DNA of 6,142 bases from DAOTTW01 sp034437615. GTDB lineage: Bacteria; Chloroflexota; Anaerolineae; Aggregatilineales; Phototrophicaceae. The notes under the pieces are model-generated. The model had not been told where the DNA came from. It made no database searches and was given only the letters and a program-made list of their open reading frames with translations. This document shows positions 5,247 to 6,142 of the stretch, one piece after another. Numbering within the stretch: position 1 is the stretch's first letter; each line of letters opens with the position of its first letter. The translations under genes were made by a program, and so were the position numbers. The DNA is taken from the NCBI GenBank assembly GCA_034437615.1, contig DAOTTW010000465.1:1-6142 (forward strand). The letters are read 5' to 3'.

Positions 5247-5441
5247 ATGTCAATTCATTACAAGTCCAAGCGCAAAAACGACCACAAGCCTAAACGGGGC
5301 CAGCAGCAACGCCAACGCGATTGGCTGGCCCTGATAGCCGCCGCAAACGCTTATCTGTTCATAGGCGGTGCTTTGGTCGCTGGCGTCGCGATTTGGGCTG
5401 TATTTGTAATGACGCTGATCTACATCTGGATTGGCGTTTAA
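5247..5441 (+). CDS. Small basic membrane protein of unknown function (64 aa)
   Basis: I do not recognise a family. The first 24 residues are polar and strongly basic, with KSKRK at 6-10, KPKR at 14-17 and a Q/R run at 19-24. Residues 27-63 are continuous hydrophobic sequence (LALIAAANAYLFIGGALVAG, then AIWAVFVMTLIYIWIGV). That is enough for one long or two tightly packed helices with the basic end in the cytoplasm by the positive-inside rule. GGGAAG (5234-5239) sits 7 nt before ATG 5247, which supports the start. The clear split between charged tail and membrane part, and the RBS, make it credible as a real gene despite its size. It follows the aminotransferase by 89 bp on the same strand. 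Its TAA (5439-5441) overlaps the stop of the convergent LivF gene. The basic tail might bind nucleic acid, ribosomes or acidic lipids; that is a guess. Confidence 0.75.
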   Translation: MSIHYKSKRKNDHKPKRGQQQRQRDWLALIAAANAYLFIGGALVAGVAIWAVFVMTLIYIWIGV

Positions 5442-6142
5442 CCACCGAGATACGCCTCGATGATGCGTTCGTCGTTGCGCAGTTCTTCGGCGCTGCCGCT
5501 GTGCGTAATGCGGCCTGATTGCAGCACATAAGCACGGTGCGCGACGTGCAGCGCCATGCGTGCATTTTGCTCAACCAGCAAGATCGTCGTGCCGCTATTT
5601 TCATTCAGGTGCTGTATCACTCCGAATACTTCTTTGACCAGTAGCGGCGCGAGGCCCATACTCGGCTCGTCCAGCAGCAAAATACGTGGCCGTGCCATCA
5701 GCGCCCGACCAATGGCCAGCATCTGCTGCTCACCGCCGGAAAGCGTCCCGGCGTACTGGTTTTGGCGTTCCATCAGACGCGGGAAGCGATCATAAGTATC
5801 TTGCAAATCACGTGCAATTTCGGCGCTATCATTGCGAGAAAACGCGCCCATCTCCAAATTCTCACGGACGGTCAAGCGCGTAAAGACCTTGCGCCCCTCT
5901 GGTGAATGCACCACGCCGCGCTCAACGACCTGATGCGCGGGCACCTTCGTAATAGACTGACCATCAAGCAGCACTTCGCCCTGTGCTGCCGGGATGATGC
6001 TCGAAATAGTGTTAAGCGTGGTCGTTTTACCCGCCCCATTGCCGCCAATAAGCGTCACGACCTCGCCTTCTTCAACGGTGAGTGAAACGCCCTTCAGCGC
6101 GTGTATTTGGCCGTAGTATGTGTGCAGGTCACGAATTTCAAG
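5438..6142 (-). CDS. livF: Branched-chain amino-acid ABC transporter ATP-binding protein (LivF type), 5' end beyond window
   Basis: Cytoplasmic ATPase of a LIV-I/HAAT-type importer for leucine, isoleucine, valine or related compounds. 234 residues are visible against about 237 for E. coli LivF, so only the initiator and perhaps a few residues lie beyond the right edge. The frame opens with LEIRDLHTYYGQIHALKGVS, the typical LivF beginning; GTG at 6058 is an internal Val codon, not the start. Landmarks in visible numbering: Walker A GGNGAGKTT (33-41), SPEGRKVF (80-87) in the Q-loop region, ABC signature LSGGEQQ (134-140), Walker B ILLLDEP (154-160), and LLVEQNA (188-194), where LivF proteins carry Gln in place of the H-loop His. 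In liv operons livF is usually last, after the permeases and livG, which fits its 3' end facing a convergent gene here. Substrate range in such systems is broad, including amides and urea, so the exact ligand is open. Confidence 0.93.
   Translation of the reverse strand, partial: LEIRDLHTYYGQIHALKGVSLTVEEGEVVTLIGGNGAGKTTTLNTISSIIPAAQGEVLLDGQSITKVPAHQVVERGVVHSPEGRKVFTRLTVRENLEMGAFSRNDSAEIARDLQDTYDRFPRLMERQNQYAGTLSGGEQQMLAIGRALMARPRILLLDEPSMGLAPLLVKEVFGVIQHLNENSGTTILLVEQNARMALHVAHRAYVLQSGRITHSGSAEELRNDERIIEAYLGG

Noticed and set aside
6056..6058. GTG as start of the LivF gene
   Set aside because: The frame stays open to the window edge and the upstream 28 residues are the conserved LivF N-terminus, so this GTG is an internal Val codon just before Walker A.

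Overview
The window reads as ordinary chromosomal DNA from a free-living bacterium, moderately GC-rich by eye (roughly 55%). It holds six confident genes and one doubtful one. No phage, insertion-sequence, CRISPR or RNA genes were seen. The mix of a bacterial CRTAC1-like FG-GAP protein, a crotonase, a fold-type-I aminotransferase and a branched-chain amino-acid ABC ATPase, with TTG and possibly GTG starts and short palindromic spacers, would suit Chloroflexota (Anaerolineae-like). That placement is an inference with low confidence, because no marker gene is present.

Layout. Minus strand, left part: a CRTAC1-like FG-GAP/VCBS repeat protein (999 to 1, running off the left edge); a 12-helix MFS efflux pump (1178-2524); and an enoyl-CoA hydratase/isomerase (2691-3494, with an AGGAG site that selects ATG 3494 over GTG 3500). 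These three lie head-to-tail but are separated by 178 and 166 bp, so they are probably not one tight operon. The 2525-2690 spacer carries a 58-nt element that can fold into a near-perfect three-way junction, plus a 9-bp inverted repeat just after the crotonase stop.

Middle, 3495-3837: a divergent spacer of about 340 bp. It holds a candidate crotonase promoter overlapped by a perfect 10-bp dyad (3533-3542/3564-3573), a possible small minus-strand membrane ORF (3451-3756, doubtful), and a strong intrinsic terminator hairpin (3762-3787). The terminator sits only about 50 nt before the plus-strand aminotransferase and has no obvious plus-strand gene to terminate.

Right part: a PLP-dependent aminotransferase (3838-5157, TTG start), then a GC-rich hairpin (5182-5201), then a 64-residue basic membrane protein of unknown function (5247-5441). 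The stop codon of this small gene overlaps the stop codon of a convergent LivF-type ABC ATPase gene by 4 bp. The LivF gene runs off the right edge and lacks only its first codon or codons.

How the genes fit together: the crotonase, aminotransferase and LivF are compatible with amino-acid or acyl-CoA catabolism, but nothing in the sequence ties them into one pathway. I see no clear new multi-gene system. The points most worth following up are the signal-less CRTAC1 homologue, the three-way-junction repeat, the dyad over the crotonase promoter, the orphan terminator in front of the aminotransferase, and the small membrane protein locked to LivF at its 3' end.
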